Shown: positions 10,982 through 22,860 of the stretch, one piece after another | Position numbering within the stretch: the stretch's first letter is position 1 | Layout: each line of letters opens with the position of its first letter | Source: Ceratothoa steindachneri | Taxonomy: Eukaryota; Arthropoda; Malacostraca; Isopoda; Cymothoidae | DNA: 64,000 nucleotides | Assembly: GCA_963969495.1 (NCBI GenBank) | Contig: OZ018331.1 | Coordinates: forward strand, 152,380,684-152,444,683 | Direction: 5' to 3' | Position numbers and translations under genes: made by a program | The notes under the pieces: generated by a model | Seen by the model: only the letters and a program-made list of their open reading frames with translations | Told to the model about the DNA's origin: nothing | Databases searched by the model: none

Positions 10982-13915
10982 TCAGTCCCATCTAGCAGCT
11001 TCATCCATATATTTATCTAATCTATTCTTAAAACTACCCAGAGAGGAGGCTTCTATCACATGTCTAGTGAGCCTATTCCATTCATCTACCACACAATTTG
11101 TAAACCAATTCCTCCCAATCTCCTTCCTAAACCTATACTTATCAAGCTTAAATCCATTGCTATGTGTCCTGTCATGTTCACTAAGTATAAGAACCTTACC
11201 CAGATCCCCTTTATTATATCCTTTTACCCATTTGAAGACTTCAATCAATTCCCCTCTGACTCTTCTCCTTTCCAATGTATGTAGATTTAGTTTTCTGAGC
11301 CTTTCACCATAAGGTAAGTTCCTTAGCCCACCAATCATCTTTGTCATCCTTCTCTGCACAGACTCAAGCAAATCAATATCCTTCCTATAATATGGTGACC
11401 AAAATTGTACTGCATAGTCTAGATGAGGCCTAACTAGCGCCAGATACAGTTTTAGAATGACTTCAGCACTCTTATTGCTTACACTCCTCCTAATGAATCC
11501 CAATATCCTATTAGCTTTATTCTTAGCATTTAGGCATTGCTTTCTAGGACGAAGGTCTGAACTTACCAAAATACCCAAGTCCCTCTCACAATCAGTCCTC
11601 CCTAAAATTCTCCCATTTAATTTATAACTATTCAATGGATTATTTCTACCTATACTAAGTACACTACATTTGTCTATGTTTAACTTCATTTGCCATTTCT
11701 CGGCCCAATTGGACAGAATAGTCAATTCCTCCTGCATTACAACAGCATCAGAATCAGCCCTAATGGCCCTACCTAGCTTAGTATCATCAGCAAATTTACT
11801 CAGGTCACTACTTATACCCATGTCAAGATCATTAATATAAATTAAGAATAGCAAAGGACCCAAAACAGATCCTTGCGGAACTCCACTGCTAACACACCCC
11901 CACTCAGATTTAACTCCATCTATACTAACTCTTTGCTGTCTGTCACCAAGCCATGACTGAATCCACCTAAATATACTGCCATCGATCCCGTGTGCTTTAA
12001 CTTTGCTCAGAAGTCGTAAGTGTGGCACTCGATCAAAAGCCTTACTAAAGTCCAAGTATAAAATATCATAGTTTTCATCATTATCTGCTGCTTCATACAC
12101 CTTACTATAAAAAGACAGCAAATTAGTCAGACAGGATTTACCCTTACTAAAGCCATGCTGTGTTTTTTTTATCAACTTATGCTTATCCAAGTGATCTCTA
12201 ATATTCCTTGCTATAATAGATTCCATCATTTTCCCTACCACTGATGTCAAACTTACTGGTCTGTAATTAGACATATTTGTTTTATCCCCTTTCTTAAATA
12301 TAGGTATCACATTGGCTTTCTTCCATGCCACTGGCACAGTGCCACTCTCCAATGATTTCCTAAAGATGCATGCTAGGGGCTCACTTAACACATCCTTACA
12401 TTCTTTCAAAATTCTAGGAAAGAGCTCATCAGGACCGGGTGCTTTACTACTTTTGATTTTATCAATTTCCTTTGTCACTATCTTCTTTGTGATCAAGATA
12501 TCCTTTAATTTCTCTTCATCATTACCCCGAAAGATCATTGACACCTCGGGTATATTTAGAGTATCCTCCTGTGTAAATACTGAGAGAAAAAAGTCATTTA
12601 GCATTCCAGCCATTGAGTCCCTATCACTCACTAATTCTCCATTGGAATCTATAAGTGGGCCTATTTTATCTCTAACCTTAGTTTTGTATAATTGATAAAA
12701 ACTTTTAGGATCTTCCTTTGCCCTATTTGCCACTTTAATTTCATAATTTCTCCTTGCTACTCTAGCTAACTTTTTAACATCTCTCGCTAGTTCATTATAT
12801 CTCTGCCTTAAGTGATCCTCTCCATTTTTTATTTTCCTATAAATGCCCTTTTTAATGCCAATATAAGGCTTAATTGTATCTGTCATCCATTTTGGGTCAT
12901 TATTTTTAGTCCTAATCTCCTTATATGGAATGTTAATCATCTGACCTGTAATTAATTGCTCAATTATTCTTTCATACTCCTCTTCAATTGTAATCTCTTC
13001 CTCCTGGTGATTATTGTCTCCACTAACTGATATAATTGAATCTATTCCTGAATTGATTTCATTGCCTGGTTTCTGTACAACTGCCTCCAGGTAAGTCCTT
13101 AGCCCATTATAATTTGCTCTTCTAAAGTCAGGAATTTTAACATTGTTCATGCTACTATCAATACCATTCCATTTCATCTTGAATCTAATTTCACAATGGT
13201 CATTATTACCCAAATTTCCTCCAATCTCAGTATCCTTAATAACTTCTTCCCTATTTGTCAGAACTAAATCCAGTATATTATTACCTCTAGTGGGTTCGTT
13301 AATAATCTGCCTCAGAAAATTATCTTGGACAACATTCAAAAATTCCTCAGCCTCCTGATCACCCACAAGAGCTTCCCAGTCTATATTTCTGTTATTAAAA
13401 TCGCCCATTATACACACATGCTTACTTCTACATGCCCGTTCAATCTCCTGCCACAGAAGATTTGAAGCTTCCTTACTAAGATTTGGTGGTCTGTATAATA
13501 ATCCTATGACAAGCTTGTTTTTACCTTCCTTTACATTTAGCCATAATGACTCTGTGTTATCATCTAATTTAATTGTACTGTTTACACAACACTGGAGATT
13601 ATCTTTAATATAAATAATAACCCCTCCTCCTCTCTTCCTATTCCTATCTGTATGGAACATGTTAAAGCCCTCAATCTCAACCTCAGGTTTAAAGTGATTA
13701 CCTGCCAAATCAAGCCATGACTCTGTTATCGCAATTATATCAAAATTCTCTTCACTCGCTAACGCTCTTAAGAGATCTATCTTATTCCTTATACTCCGAC
13801 CATTTGTGTAGTATATTTTTAAGTTTTTTCTATTATTCCCATCCTCATTGCATTGTGCTTTTTTATTCCTAGTTATCTGCTCATTCACTTGTGCATTAGT
13901 CCCCCTATAACGCAT
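10982..13915 (-). CDS. CR1-like ORF2 (endonuclease-reverse transcriptase), intact 977 aa
   Basis: It nicks chromosomal DNA and reverse-transcribes the element RNA at the nick. The endonuclease is at residues ~35-240: NGRSIRNK (38-45), ITESW (63-67), GDFN (171-174) and an NDH in place of the usual SDH. The RT is central: YRPVSLTSVVGK, QHGFSKGKSCLTNL, YLDFSKAFD, SGVPQGSVLGPLLF and FADD (708-711) with both catalytic Asp. The C-terminal block with RPHLDYAVQFWSPY is typical of CR1. No stop or frameshift occurs over 977 codons, a normal CR1 ORF2 length, so this copy is young or conserved. It lies 98 bp downstream of the ORF1 stop. The ATG at 13915 lies upstream of the first endonuclease motif, unlike the 34-45 kb family. 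Confidence 0.93.
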   Translation of the reverse strand: MRYRGTNAQVNEQITRNKKAQCNEDGNNRKNLKIYYTNGRSIRNKIDLLRALASEENFDIIAITESWLDLAGNHFKPEVEIEGFNMFHTDRNRKRGGGVIIYIKDNLQCCVNSTIKLDDNTESLWLNVKEGKNKLVIGLLYRPPNLSKEASNLLWQEIERACRSKHVCIMGDFNNRNIDWEALVGDQEAEEFLNVVQDNFLRQIINEPTRGNNILDLVLTNREEVIKDTEIGGNLGNNDHCEIRFKMKWNGIDSSMNNVKIPDFRRANYNGLRTYLEAVVQKPGNEINSGIDSIISVSGDNNHQEEEITIEEEYERIIEQLITGQMINIPYKEIRTKNNDPKWMTDTIKPYIGIKKGIYRKIKNGEDHLRQRYNELARDVKKLARVARRNYEIKVANRAKEDPKSFYQLYKTKVRDKIGPLIDSNGELVSDRDSMAGMLNDFFLSVFTQEDTLNIPEVSMIFRGNDEEKLKDILITKKIVTKEIDKIKSSKAPGPDELFPRILKECKDVLSEPLACIFRKSLESGTVPVAWKKANVIPIFKKGDKTNMSNYRPVSLTSVVGKMMESIIARNIRDHLDKHKLIKKTQHGFSKGKSCLTNLLSFYSKVYEAADNDENYDILYLDFSKAFDRVPHLRLLSKVKAHGIDGSIFRWIQSWLGDRQQRVSIDGVKSEWGCVSSGVPQGSVLGPLLFLIYINDLDMGISSDLSKFADDTKLGRAIRADSDAVVMQEELTILSNWAEKWQMKLNIDKCSVLSIGRNNPLNSYKLNGRILGRTDCERDLGILVSSDLRPRKQCLNAKNKANRILGFIRRSVSNKSAEVILKLYLALVRPHLDYAVQFWSPYYRKDIDLLESVQRRMTKMIGGLRNLPYGERLRKLNLHTLERRRVRGELIEVFKWVKGYNKGDLGKVLILSEHDRTHSNGFKLDKYRFRKEIGRNWFTNCVVDEWNRLTRHVIEASSLGSFKNRLDKYMDEAARWD

Positions 13916-14013
13916 CAGTATGCCCTCTCCCCTAGCTATTCCTCTATCTCTGCATCCCTTCCATTTCCTACGCCTGCCCTCTATTCCTGTTATTCCCTTA
14001 CCTCTAACAGCTT

Positions 14014-15027
14014 CTAGTTTCCCACCTGTAAGGACCTAATCACACTATCCAGCTCCCCCCATAGAACCTCAACACCTGCCCAACTAAGATGGGGCCCATC
14101 CATCGCATACAACCTCCTATTCCCGTAAAACCCTCCCCAGACATCTACAAACACCAATCCTAACTCCTCACACAGTCCTTTCACAAATTCATTCAAACCA
14201 ATTGCACGCGACAATCATTCTACCCCCACATCCAATCTTGGAAGCACACCAGAAACAACACCTTTTACCCTGCTTTTACTCATCCTTTCAACTAACCTTT
14301 TATACTGCTCACGTAACTCACATGTACCCACCTTCTTTACATCATTCACTCCCACATGCGTAATCACAACTGCATCCCTCTCACACCCAGAAACCAGCCT
14401 ATCATACCTCTCACAAACATCACTTACACCAGCACCCGGCAGACAAACTCTCATTCCCTTCCACTTGCTATCACTCAACTTCCTATCTAAATACCTAATC
14501 TGAGAGTCACCCATCACTAGCACCTCAGTCATTCTCCTATTCTGTCTTGGCCTAACATTACCCTCCCTCCTGTTCTCAGTCACACTACCACCCATCCTGC
14601 TTTCATCCACAATCACACCAGGCAAATCACTTTCACACTCTTCCTCTCTCAGGACATTGAATCTGTTAGTCAACCTAACAGGTTCTATATCTCTCTCATT
14701 CACACACCTAACCTGTCCTAACTTATCTATCCTATCCATTTTCACCCACCATTCATCATCACTCACAACTTCCACACTGTTCCCAGTCCTATCTTCCACC
14801 CTCTTAGCACTAATCTCACCCTTCAATCGCACACTTGCATCTCTTCTCACCTCAAACACCAAATCATTCAACCTCTTACATTCCGTACTCAACCTCCTAA
14901 CCTCCCCTTCCAGAAAACACACACGGCATTCAGTTACATTCACTCTCCTTTCAACTCCCTATGCATCACACACCACATACACACTACTTTCAAACGGCAT
15001 GCTCTCACCATCTATACAAAAAGCCAT
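14014..15027 (-). pseudogene. CR1-like ORF1 with SGNH esterase domain, two in-frame stops
   Basis: One frame of 338 codons, broken only by TAG at 14959-14961 and TGA at 14215-14217. It starts at MAFCIDGES (ATG at 15027). An N-terminal Cys-containing segment (ECRVCFLEGEV) and heptad-like stretch are followed by an SGNH/GDSL hydrolase fold: GDSQIR (block I), PGAGVSDV (block II), THVGVNDV (block III, GxND) and DGPHLSWAG (block V, Asp-His). CR1 ORF1 proteins often carry such an esterase, thought to assist the RNP. The TGA lies where a CGA Arg codon could have mutated at a CpG; that is inference. Apart from these two stops the coding is clean. Confidence 0.85.
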
Positions 15028-15251
15028 ACTCTCAGAAATTTACTAAGGAAAAAGTTAACACTCACCAAAAAAAAAAATTCTTGCTCAGGATTGCTGCCAG
15101 TTATCTTCCCCAAAAGTATTAATCACTAATGTATTTATTATACAGTGATTGATGTATTAAATAAATACAAGAAAAATTACACACCCAAATCAGTATTATA
15201 TCCCAATCTTACAATGAGAATCAGGAGCTTCCTGTAAGACAACCTTCCAGA

Positions 15252-15317
15252 ACAAAGCCAGACAGCCAACTGGGCAAAGCCAGACAGCCAACTGCACAAA
15301 GCCAGACAGCCAACTGT
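15252..15317. repeat. Three tandem copies of a ~21-bp unit
   Basis: CAAAGCCAGACAGCCAACTG occurs three times in a row with small spacer differences (…GGG, …CA, …). It lies upstream (minus strand) of the element A ORF1 and could be a 5'-UTR repeat of that element or an independent minisatellite. The stretch 15320-15740 around and beyond it shows no recognisable gene. Confidence 0.8.
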
Positions 15318-15739
15318 TATATGTTAAAATTAATGCAATATCGCAAAAAAAGATGAGGAATTAAACCACATTCTCCGAAGACAATTTAATTCAGAACAGT
15401 TTCGGTGTATCTCACACCCTTTTTCAACTGACACTGGATAAAAAATATTAGAAAAGTGCTTACAAACATAACACGGGTTCAGGTCGTGAAAGATCCCCTC
15501 TTTTTTCCCCAATATCCTACTTGTGGCTAATCAGGAGGGGATGGGGGGTTAGGCCTAAACATATTGAAGGGCTGACATTTTACTATTTTGTTTATTTGCT
15601 TTCGTATTACAGAATTAAAAGAAAATTGACCCTCAGATAGATTTAAATTAGGAACTGACGATATCAAGCTCGATTCTACGATTCTTCTCTTAACATAGTT
15701 AGCCGATTTAAATACCATTTTACTTCCATTGATCTTCAT

Positions 15740-17250
15740 TTTCAAGATCAGTATTGTTGCTACCCGCATTTCTTAGAAGTTTTATCAATTTTTCAGGTGT
15801 AGGATGTCCAAATTGTTTGTGTAGCTTCAAGGAAACTTTCTTCACATCAGCATCAGTAGAAGCCAACATGACCTCGTAAACGTTAGCCTGGTATAGTCAT
15901 CTACACAACGGTACTACATAGTGTCCAGAGAAGTAGAACATAGTTTGACCCATTTCTTGGCAATCTTCACGGTGACTTTCACAAATTCCCAAACCATGCC
16001 AGCAGTTTTCATAGATTTCTTGCTCAACAGCAACGGAATATTAGCCTTGACAACATCGGTAGTAATTTCCACACGCATGTTATTAATCCAACAAGGAATT
16101 GTTAATTTCTTCAATGAAGGTACAGAGACGCCATCACCAAACGTAAATGTTGAAACAGATGGCTCCTCTCTAATCAATGAATGGGCATATTTAGATATGG
16201 AATTTAGGTATCACTGCAGCCCCAAACTATCACACACTGTAGCAGAATAATCGGTGTCTAATATAGCGCATCCTTCCGACTCTTCAGGCAATGAAAGCAG
16301 CTTAGTTTCCCTCACTTCGTTGTGTACATCACCCATAAAAATTGATAATTGCACATTTTCAGTCTGATCATCTTCTTTAGTGGCCCTATTATTATTGTTC
16401 TCATACGCGTGTGGACACTGAACTGCCTAATGGTACTTCGCATCACAAACTTCACACCGAGACACTTGACCATCACGTTCTATAGGATTAAACTTACGAG
16501 CTCGTTACTGCGAAGGGTAGGATTCTTGTCCAGGTACCGCACGATCCACACTACTCGTAGTACCCCAACCCCGCGATGCACGACCATCACTGTAAGAACC
16601 TCGAACACGCCGTCCACCACAAGTAAACAATGCCTCACTACTAGCAGGCTTGTCAGCACAAAACACTAGCTGACACTTGATACCAACAGCAGGTTTCATA
16701 GTCGTTGTGCTCGAAGCACCGATCTCATGACCAAAAACACGTTTTAGAGTAGATTTTATATTACATAGGAAACCTCCCTGATGGCTGACATGACTAAGTG
16801 TACTTCATTTTGAGGAAGTTTACAAGACGACAACAACATAAACGCAAAACAGGATCAGGAAGATTCATATCTATCTGCAAAAATTTGAAATACATATGCT
16901 CGAAATCGCTTTCCTGCCTACGAAAATTGTACAAATTACAAAAGGCTGTAAATTGCCGACGACCCTTTTCGGGTAAGAAGAGTCCATCTAATTTCGCCAA
17001 CAAAATTCCGAAACCGTCATCCTTTTTAAAATTATAAACGTTGATTTCTGAACAGGCTCCTTGATCCCTTCCAGTCAAGGAAACACGAATCGCTAACGCA
17101 CGTTTAGTTTTCGGCAATTCAGTAAGTTCGCACTAAATACCAATATCTTCTTTCCAACTGTCATATCACTTATCCTTGTCAAGTTTAGGCGGCCATTTCG
17201 ATGAACAGGCACCGGTATTAACGCTTTCCATAACAGAGACTATGACGTAA
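15740..17250 (-). pseudogene. LTR-retrotransposon gag-protease relic
   Basis: Read on the minus strand. A gag part at 16794-17250 (LPKTKRALAIRVSLTGRDQG…, AKLDGLFLPEKGRRQFTAF) matches a gag type common in arthropods and molluscs. A CCHC knuckle follows at about 16394-16466 (CEVCDAKYH…CPH with an internal stop). Next is a protease-like active site LDTDYSATVC at about 16228-16265, then FGDGVSVPSLKKLTIP and IPLLLSKKSMKTAG (15914-16177), and a pre-integrase motif LHKQFGHPTPEKLIKLLRN at about 15768-15825. The order gag-knuckle-protease-pre-integrase is clear; integrase core and RT are absent. Many frameshifts and stops. Flanking LTRs were not found. The clade (Ty1- or Ty3-like) is unresolved. Confidence 0.75.
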
Positions 17251-17819
17251 GAGCTCTGCTACCACTGGAAAGAACGTCTGCACACACTTACCTATGAACA
17301 ACAACTGCTGCGGAGCGAGCATCCGACCGCTATTACACCACCGGCTGTGATGTCACACTCGCCGGCCGCACGGCTATGACCACGCCACGCTTTAAACAAA
17401 TGAACAGCGTGAAGCCTACAAAAGCGCGCCATTATTACTCTGCCGGATATTAACACTCCCCGCCAGGAATACCGCCTTAAACGGGCCACACCCTACTGGA
17501 TGGTTGGATTCCCGTCCTGTTTGGGTCATTGCTAATACCACGGGATACGAAATTATCTATTTTGAAGGGCGGACAGTTACCTCTGGTGAAGCGTTTTACG
17601 GGGTAGGAGCTGTTGTGTGTCAACGTGCTCGTTGTCCTCCATTTTTTAATTGCCAATAGTGTATAGGAAAAACTAAAATCAAAACTGGATCTAAAAGCGC
17701 AAATTACCTTGCAATGATATATGTAATCTACGTCCAAATACCTACTACCCCTGACAATATCTTCCATCTCTTCCTAGCACCCCGCTCTCTGCGATACATC
17801 CAATCATACCCCCTTCTAT
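17251..17819. other. No gene recognised
   Basis: The GC-richer DNA next to the gag start (17300-17470) could include the 5' LTR or leader of the relic above: on the minus strand a TGTTAATATCCGG segment begins near 17465, but no second copy is present to prove an LTR. The 17477-17767 open stretch on the minus strand has no recognised motif. Confidence 0.4.
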
Positions 17820-17920
17820 TCCTTCCTCCCTTCCAATGTCCCCAAATATAAAACTATAATTGCAGCTGTTATGCATTTGCAGGCAGTCGTCAGATGAAAC
17901 TTATAAAAGAAAAAAAATCC
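17820..17920 (+). mobile_element. Fragment of an I-like 3' end
   Basis: The segment TGCAGGCAGTCGTCAGATG (17877-17896) followed by an A-rich tail matches the 3' terminal motif of the I-like copies (AGGCAGTYRYCAGATG at 7391-7406 and 8416-8430). No coding part of the element is recognisable upstream, so only the 3' tip can be supported. Confidence 0.5.
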
Positions 17921-18479
17921 ATCTCCTGTCTCAACTACGAATTTGAGGTCCGCCTGTATATAATAACTCCCACACGGTGCTTTTAAATGCAACAAGTTTA
18001 GTCATGTCGGCTCCGCCTGCCGAAAGATCGGAGAGGGGGATCAGCCCTTATTTTTGTGTTAGCTGCGAACTACACTTTTATTCCCCTCTTTCCCTCCCTT
18101 CATTTGTTATTTATAATTTGTGCGTTTATTACTTTGCCTACTTGTATCATTTGGGGCCTCTTGCTGTTTCCTTTGGTTCCTTTCCATTTACTCATCGTGT
18201 TGACCACGCGTAGAAACCCTGAAACTCCCCGTACCACTTTGAGGTGGTAACACACTTCATGAACGGGGCGATTTGGTAGCAAACGGGAAGAACGGTTGCC
18301 TTTGCATGGTGAATCGGTTGGTCTATTGGGACATTTTTCAACTTTTTTCCGGTGCTCCCGTCTGGGCTACTTGTGGTACCACTGGAGCCTCAGAGAGACT
18401 AGTTCTTTCTTTTGTCAACATATGCCTCATGTAATCTCAGTGAAATAAAAGTCTATTCATTTTATGGGTAAAATCTTTA
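17921..18479. other. No gene recognised
   Basis: A short open stretch at 17977-18213 (plus) starts MSAPPAERSERG but shows no domain. The rest is AT-rich and without repeats I can define. The right part may include the 3' UTR of the L2-like relic that follows. Confidence 0.4.
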
Positions 18480-19262
18480 ATACTCATTCACAGATACTTC
18501 AAGTTTCTGGTTCTCGCACTACTGGATCGATATTGACAACATGAGATTTTAAATTGGATTGACTGTCAATGGAAACCCAGCTTTTTAACGTCAGAGAACA
18601 CGATCCGGGAGCAACTTAGATTGAAAGAGTTAGCTACATTTTTACTGGGAGCGATAGCTGCTGAAGTGCATTTCAAAAGGATTTCAGTTTTGTCGTGGTT
18701 AAGTTTGAGAAAGTTATCAGATAGCAATTAAATAATCGTGTCATATGCAGATTATTGACACTCACGACAAACGAGTTTGAGAAAGAAGAGAGAAATATTT
18801 GTGTGTCATCAGCATAGAAATGGAACGATAGACCTAGGCAAAAAAAAGAAGGTCAAGAGGTCGTTAGTAGATACAAAATATGAGTCTGACATTGGCAGAT
18901 CACCGAGGAACACAGAGGACACAGCAGCTTGTCAAGAAATTTCACCCCCGATGGAAACAGAATGAGTAGGAGATGACAGATAAGAGTGAAACCAATTTAG
19001 AGTAGTTCCAGAGCCACTCAGGAAGTCAAAAGCCGGTGGAGAAGAACGGATTAGTCAATGTATCAAATGCTGCTGAGAGATCGGATTGAATTAAAGGTAT
19101 CCCAGCGTCGGGCTTGCGGTGTAGAAGGTCAGTCACGTGTAGGAGAGCCGTTTCAGAGCTGTGACCTACTTTGATTCTGGACTGGAAGGTTTGCTCCATA
19201 CTGAAGGATGACATGTGCTCAGTGTTGAGGGCAGATACTACCCTCTCAAGAGCCACACAAAG
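18480..19262 (-). pseudogene. L2-like reverse transcriptase relic
   Basis: Minus strand, read from 19262 down. FQSRIKVGHSSETALLHVTD and LSAAFDTL correspond to the L2-type 'FQSGFRxGHSTETALL…LDLSAAFDT' block. Then come SGTT-LNWFHSYLSSPTHSVSIGGE, a YADDTQIF catalytic box read at about 18790-18830 in another frame, and a final KxLGxxxD-like stretch near 18580. Several frameshifts are needed, and only the palm-to-thumb part remains. YADDTQIF together with the GHSTETALL block separates it from the CR1 and I copies in the window. Confidence 0.75.
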
Positions 19263-19299
19263 GACAGCTCCTAAAGTTAGCTTACGAGGCTTAATCTTA

Positions 19300-22200
19300 C
19301 ATTACCTACTCTCTTCTTCCTACTGGGGATTTGACAGACGTCATCCAGAATGGGGCAGAGAACATTTAAAACGCCAGAGGGAACGAACTATTCAAATTAA
19401 TACAGAATCACCAATTCGAAATCATGAACCAGGGGTAGTGCACCCGATTGAATGTACAAATGAGTACTCTATCAATGCTCGACCTGCCCCTATGTTCACC
19501 AGAAATCACGGTGCAATTCGACTGGCGCGTCTCCGACGACTTGAAAGTAAGCAACCATTTGGCAATTATCCTCTCCTCGGGCGGGAGTACACACCTGGGT
19601 TGTGCCTCGTTGGAGATTAGACAAGGTGAACTAGCCGAAATTTAGCAAACTTACCAACTTTGAAGACATTCAGGTGAAGGATATCGAATAAATAAATTAA
19701 GCAGTAGAGATCTTTACATTCATATTGCACCAGGCCTGCTCCAAATCCATCCCAGTTATCTCAGGACATCCCAGCGACTGACAGGTTCTCTGGTGAAACC
19801 TGGAATTTTCTGTCGCACTAACAACATAAAGGAAACATACCAAACGAACTAACGTTGGCCGGGTCCGGCGACGAAGATGGAATTGACAAAAACTGCGAAA
19901 ATATAGATATCTCCTCAAGCAAACCTGTTGAAGCTCATGGAGAGCTCCTGTCTCCACGATAGATTCGCAAACAACCATCCACCATACGCGGAGCAAAATC
20001 CAATGCCGGAAAATGCTTTCCAGACACCTGGGGAACAGCTACAGTTCTCGCTTTCCGTAATTTCGGTTAATAGCAAACTAGCCCCATATTTTACCGTCCA
20101 ATCGCCCTGACACCTTTCATGTGCAAGCTTATTTAAAAATGTGAACATTTGCCTGCCCTGGTTCATATAAATTGAATCCCATATACCTCCATTACAGTGT
20201 GGATTTAGAAAATTATATTAAATCGCGCATGCCCTCATACACTTTGAATCCGCCGTATGTAATGCTTTCACCAGGAGACACACGTAGTGGTTTTATTCTT
20301 CAACTTTAAAAAGACGTATGATGCGCTATGGTGTTTCAACATTTTGAAATTCTTTCATAACCTAAAGCTTGCGTTGAAAATTACATGAATTCATCCAAAA
20401 CTTCCCAACCAGCCACAAATTTTACAAACAATTAGGAAGTGTAAAATCAATCCCATTCCCAGAGAAAGAAGGCGTTCCCAAGCGCAGCGTCTTGAGTGTG
20501 CTTTTGTTTGCTGTGAGGATTAATGGAATTTCCGAGAGTCTTCCCCAGGAGGTTGCAGCCAACCCTTACGTTTCTCGATCGAGTTGACGAGAATTATTCA
20601 CTTCTGTCGCCGTAGAAGTTGCACCAGGGAGCCAAATCTCTACTTATATCAGCATAGGGTTGCAGTCGTTGAGAGCTGCAGGTTCTTGGGACTGAACTTC
20701 GTTAGGAGGTTTACACGAAAACCCCGCATTAGATCAGTTAAAACCTCATGTAAAATGGTGATAACCTTCCTGCTCGCAGTTTTCCGGCACAACTAGGGAG
20801 CGAACCGAGGAACCATCTTATTCTACCGCCCTATAATTTGTCATAAATTGGACTATGGATGCAAAGTTTCCTCATTTGTATCTGAGATACGAGGGGCGGT
20901 CAATAAGTTTTGCAATTCGGATATAACAAAACGAGATATGAGGAAAAGTGTTATATTATTTTTCAATAGATCTACCCTCGACTTCAATGCACTTGCGCCA
21001 CTTTTCCCTGAGGCTTCGAATTCCTGACAACCAGAAATCTCCCGACTGCTGTTCAATCCACTCCTAGACTGCGAGCTGGACATCTTTATCGTCCCCAAAC
21101 CGGCGTCCACGCAGTGCAGCCTTGAGCTGTCGAGATAAAAAGTAGTCGCCAGGGGCCAGATCTGGAGTGTAGGGGGGATGGTTGAGCTCCTCAAATCCTC
21201 ACTCGCGCAGGGCAGCTTGTGCAACTCTGGCCTTGTGGACTTTGACGACGTTGAAGTCGATCATGGGGCGTGAGGTTTCTAGGGACCCAACGGGCACAGA
21301 CCTTGGTCATGACCAAATTGTCGGGGATGATGTTGATAACACTTTCATGTGATATTCCATGTTCTCGCTCGATTTCTTCAAACTTCACCCGTCGATTTTC
21401 GAGGATCATCCTCTCCAAATGGGCCACATTTTCCTCGTTGGTTACGTCTGACGGGCGTACTAGACGGGGGTCATCTTAAAGGGACTCATGACCATGGGTG
21501 CATAGGAAGGTGCGGTGTCGGTGTACACTGAAACCTTTCGTTCATGGATCTCTTTCGCATTCTTGCCTTCCTTGATCAAAAATTTGATCACTGCGCGGTG
21601 CTCAACCTTCTCCACTGTTGAAAAAGTTGTGACTGACGATCTGTGATCAGCTACTGCTTCTTAAATAGACGAGGCAGGAGCGTGTGGCTGCAGGTCCTGA
21701 CTTGTTATGACTTGTCCTGACACCCCCACAAACAGCCATCCCCCTTCCTCTGTTTTGCCCGACCGATTCGCAAAACTTATTGACCGCCCCTCGTACACCT
21801 TGCCCTTATTAACGCAAAGGCCATTGAAAACCTATGTATTGCTAGTAGGGTCTTTTTATTCTCACCAATCCTGAGTCTATAATGCAATACGGGAGAGATG
21901 CCACTGGACCTCCCTAGGTCAGAAAATACCCTCCGTCCTCATCCAGTGACTTCCGCCATCGATGACCGAGGCTACTTCTGTGAACGACACATCCGTCTCA
22001 CTACCATTTGAAATGAGAGTATGGCTATGGACGAAGAAGAGATAGCTAAGAATGAACTACAACGATATGCTCGCTATCCCATACATAACATTATAGAACA
22101 CGCTGCTACGCATCGGAGAACCGATGGATTCAAATTTAGAGATGGAACCAGATCCTCGGTGGTCTCTGAAAGCCTACCAAAAGCCGTATAGATCTTTACT

Positions 22201-22860
22201 GCTGTGTCATGCCAAGGAACATGCAGTAAAATAGGCATACAATACCCAACGTTCAGATAAGCTCGCCATCTTTACGGACTCAAGTATTATAACGGATGAG
22301 GGACACCAATCCAATTCTCATAGAAATAGGAATCTGCGTATATAGAGCAGCTTGTGATGGAAGAAAATTCTCTTTTGGCTGCGTTTCGGTACACGTGGGG
22401 GTCACTGGGAAGGTAAAGGCCGATAAAGGGGCAAAGACCGATTCCCTTCGGCCAATCAGGACCATTGAAATACCAATACCCAGTGAAGATTAAATTGGCA
22501 CAATTGGAGCCGCCATCCAAGGGGTTTGAAGGAACACTTGGACGGAATAAGATGCGACACATCAAATCGACGGACTGGTCGACTGGGAGTGTTAGGAGCA
22601 CGTCCAGGAAACTGCGGGAGTGCGTGTCTCTTTCAGTACCTGAGCGTGGCTTTTTCTTTCCTAATCTTTATTGTGTTTTTCTATTTTTCTTGGTTTGGGT
22701 TTGTTGCTTTTAAGTGTGGTATATTCTTTTTATTTATTTATATTTTTTATTGAAGCCTAAAACTGGCTAATTTGTAATATCTCTGGATTTGCACTGCCTG
22801 GCAGTCACCAGAGGCGATCCCAGAATTAGAATATAATGGCAGCCGAATAATGAGAACTTC
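19300..22860 (+). mobile_element. Heavily decayed I-like element, split by a mariner
   Basis: Pieces in order on the plus strand: endonuclease FDRRHPEWG (about 19330) and LDLPLCSPEITVQFDW with a changed SDH box (SNHLAI, 19448-19580). RT: PLQCGFRK (about 20190), FESAVCNAFTRR, KKAYDALW (about 20310), EGVPKRSVLSVLLFAV (about 20470), HFCRRRSCTREPN (20600) and KLDYGCK (about 20850). After the mariner: an RNase H fragment HVGVTGKVKADKGAKTDS (about 22394-22447). The end has the family 3' motif CTGGCAGTCACCAGA at about 22797-22811. Stops and frameshifts are everywhere. It resembles the 3.5-7.3 kb ORF2 but is clearly older. Confidence 0.7.
20890..21793 (-). mobile_element. Mariner deletion derivative, copy 1 (904 bp)
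   Basis: Terminal inverted repeats CGAGGGGCGGTCAATAAGTT at both ends are flanked by TA at 20888-20889 and 21794-21795, the mariner target duplication. The internal sequence (minus strand) encodes transposase pieces: GISHESVINI and CARWVPRNLTPHDR, then directly VHKARVAQAAL, SPDLAPGDYF-like and DFWLSGIRSLREKW. The central part with the first two catalytic Asp is missing, and frames are also shifted. The element is non-autonomous but could be mobilised by a full-length relative through its intact ends. It sits inside the RT of the I-like relic. Confidence 0.93.

Noticed and set aside
17440..17470. TGTTAATATCCGG as the start of a 5' LTR
   Set aside because: There is no second copy in the window to show a terminal repeat.
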